A model generated the notes under the pieces. That model did not search any database. It was given only the letters and a program-made list of their open reading frames with translations, and was not told the origin of the DNA. Shown here in pieces: positions 14,035 to 14,907 of a DNA stretch of 14,907 nucleotides. The translations under genes were made by a program, and so were the position numbers. This DNA is from Acidithiobacillus sp. (GTDB taxonomy: Bacteria > Pseudomonadota > Gammaproteobacteria > Acidithiobacillales > Acidithiobacillaceae): assembly GCA_028065135.1 (NCBI GenBank), contig JAPTWR010000203.1, positions 1 through 14,907 on the forward strand. Reading direction: 5' to 3'. The first letter of the stretch is position 1, and the number at the start of each line of letters is the position of its first letter.

Positions 14035-14410
14035 CTAACATCCAAACAGCTTCACGTTCTTTCCAAATCGAGTCCAAATCCGTGCGTCCGGCGCTATTTA
14101 GCCGGGCGCACACCAGAACTTATTCATGTAGGTTCCGGTGTGCGTTGCAACGCACAACAGCAGAACTCCCAGGCATGGGAAGGAAGCCTCCGCAGTCGTT
14201 TAAAGGTCAAGACCCGGTAACTGATTGGCGTTCAAAGTGCGGAGCACTAGCGCAACGGATCGATTCGCCACCGCGAGCTGCAAATTTATAGATGATGGAA
14301 AAATTGAGAGATGCAGGATTCGAGGCCCGATCTTGAGAATCGGCAAGACAGGGGCCGTAGGCATGATGTCATCCATGATGGCTCATTACGAACTGATGAA
14401 GGAGAAGGGC
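14035..14410 (+). ncRNA. Structured leader or non-coding RNA candidate
   Basis: Expected transcript from the promoter at 14023-14028. Hairpin 1: 14082-14092 (GTGCGTCCGGC) with 14101-14111 (GCCGGGCGCAC), 11 pairs including one G-T, loop of 8. Hairpin 2: 14110-14119 with 14132-14141, ten positions with one mismatch (14115/14136), loop of 12. Hairpin 3: the perfect palindrome 14140-14155. Further on is a small hairpin TCCCA-GGCA-TGGGA (14167-14180). GTGCGT and CGCAC modules occur twice each, so alternative pairings are possible. No match to a known riboswitch or plasmid RNA is recognised. A leader with regulatory folding for the 133-aa membrane protein is the simplest reading. Confidence 0.4.
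14140..14155. repeat. Perfect 16-bp palindrome GTGCGTTGCAACGCAC
   Basis: A complete self-complementary sequence with no spacer. It lies directly after hairpin 2 and shares its first two bases with that hairpin. At the DNA level it could be a protein binding site; at the RNA level it would be a poor hairpin unless pairing is opened at the centre, so dimer formation or DNA recognition is more natural. Confidence 0.55.
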
Positions 14411-14812
14411 ATGGATCAGCAAAATGTATCCTATAGCGACAGATATCTTGAGGCGGATGCGGCCATAAAAAAGATGGATCTGGACAACCGAAGAAAAATT
14501 ATAAAAACCGCGAGTACAATAATGATAACCGTGTTTATGCTTTTTCTGTTGGTATCTCCATTGATCTCTGGTGCGCAACGTAAATATGAAGATGCGGTAC
14601 TATATCACGGTAGGATTGCTGTGCAGCTCAGCATACCTGAGATCACCCACTTTTTTGGTATTTACGAGTTTATTGGTCCTGGCGCATTTACATTTGGATT
14701 TGGTTATGCGCGTCCTATTTTGTCGAAAGAAAAAACAGGAAGCGGCTGGCTGAACGAAGTATGTGCCCCATCAAAATATTTCAGTGAGCATGGAGCCTGT
14801 AAAGCGTTTTAA
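14411..14812 (+). CDS. Membrane-anchored hypothetical protein (133 aa)
   Basis: Not recognised. The chosen start is ATG 14411 because AAGGAG lies six bases upstream (14399-14404); several in-frame ATGs earlier (from 14363) lack such a site. The first about 35 residues are polar (MDQQNVSYSDRYLEADAAIK) followed by KIIKTASTIMITVFMLFLLVS, one strong membrane helix at about residues 28-50. The remaining part (about 55-133) contains Gly/Phe-rich sequence FFGIYEFIGPGAFTFGFGYA and two cysteines near the end (NEVCAPSKYFSEHGACKAF). Orientation is probably N-in with an external C-terminal domain and a possible disulfide. The gene is more AT-rich than its neighbours, hinting at separate ancestry. It is followed 17 bases later by a secreted protein gene, so an envelope or transfer-related operon is plausible. 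Confidence 0.62.
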   Translation: MDQQNVSYSDRYLEADAAIKKMDLDNRRKIIKTASTIMITVFMLFLLVSPLISGAQRKYEDAVLYHGRIAVQLSIPEITHFFGIYEFIGPGAFTFGFGYARPILSKEKTGSGWLNEVCAPSKYFSEHGACKAF

Positions 14813-14829
14813 CAGAACTGGAGGACGCC

Positions 14830-14907
14830 ATGATGAAAAACTATATGCTTGTCTTGACCGCGCTTCTGGCTGCCGCCCCGCTCGCCTCTTTTGCCAAAGT
14901 GTCCCAG
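14830..14907 (+). CDS. Exported protein, N-terminus only (gene runs off the window)
   Basis: Twenty-six codons from ATG 14830, preceded by GGAGG five bases upstream. The sequence MMKNYMLVLTALLAAAPLAS is a classic Sec signal peptide: basic start, hydrophobic core and a small-residue region, with a likely cleavage after SFA (residue 22) before KVSQ. The mature part is not visible, so function is unknown. With the preceding membrane protein this suggests an envelope-directed module continuing to the right, such as conjugation or pilus components, but this is inference. Confidence 0.65.
   Translation, partial: MMKNYMLVLTALLAAAPLASFAKVSQ

Larger units (their letters stand above)
13984..14410 (+). 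promoter_or_regulatory. Long intergenic region with promoter, operator dyad and structured leader (detail in separate entries)
   Basis: A 427-base stretch with no convincing gene. An open frame from TTG 14225 reads through the leader into the next gene but has no ribosome binding site, so I do not call it. The region instead holds a strong -10 box, a dyad between the promoter boxes, and a chain of hairpins about 50-150 bases into the expected transcript. It could be a long 5' leader for the gene at 14411 or a separate non-coding RNA; no clear terminator was found between them. Confidence 0.55.

Noticed and set aside
14035..14300. tRNA, tmRNA or 6S RNA in the long intergenic region
   Set aside because: No cloverleaf, TpsiC-loop or 6S-like bubble pattern was seen; hairpins do not match those classes.
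14225..14410. N-terminal extension of the membrane protein from TTG 14225
   Set aside because: No ribosome binding site at the TTG, and the region is the structured leader; ATG 14411 has a good AAGGAG at the right distance.

Overview
The window is about 15 kb of densely packed, one-directional (+ strand) accessory DNA. The genes are short, often overlap by 1 to 4 bases (ATGA, GTGA, CTGA and TGATG junctions), and mostly have good Shine-Dalgarno sites. There are no housekeeping genes, ribosomal RNAs or tRNAs. The content points to the backbone or cargo of a large plasmid or integrative conjugative element: an RNase HI, a DnaQ-like exonuclease, two DNA adenine methyltransferases, a ParB-like protein, a TnpB-like nuclease, and envelope or exported proteins at the right edge. 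GC content, start sites and gene style suggest a proteobacterial host. I considered an Acidithiobacillus-type or other gammaproteobacterial/betaproteobacterial host, but nothing in the window fixes the species.

Layout. 1-4469 is a translationally coupled block: the tail of RNase HI, a 94-aa Cys-rich protein, a DEDDh exonuclease, a single-chain restriction-modification-like enzyme (PD-(D/E)xK nuclease, N6-adenine methylase and one recognition domain), a DUF4326-SLOG fusion that appears to start at CTG, and a 79-aa membrane protein. 4581-8513 holds a 663-aa protein I cannot place, an L,D-transpeptidase-like protein without a signal peptide, a small coiled-coil protein and a 227-aa unknown protein, ended by a hairpin. 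8609-10055 holds a CHC2-type zinc-binding small protein and a ParB-like protein. 10139-13983 holds a TnpB-like RuvC nuclease with an intact catalytic triad but no zinc-ribbon cysteines, a D12-class adenine methylase 12 bases downstream, a two-winged-helix protein with a charged tail, and a nucleoside 2-deoxyribosyltransferase-like protein.

13984-14410 is a non-coding stretch of more than 400 bases. It has a clear sigma70-type promoter with a dyad between -35 and -10, followed by a long leader with at least three adjacent hairpins, one a perfect 16-bp palindrome. It leads into a one-helix membrane protein and the start of a secreted protein, which may open an envelope or transfer module beyond the window.

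How the genes may work together (inference): the first block and the TnpB/methylase block look like element maintenance and host-defence or counter-defence functions. These are DNA modification and cutting, 3'-end trimming, RNA:DNA hybrid removal, and nucleotide-handling folds (SLOG, DUF4326, deoxyribosyltransferase). The best candidates for something undescribed are the operon-embedded TnpB-like nuclease with its flanking CTGTACAA motifs, and the structured leader at 14035-14410.
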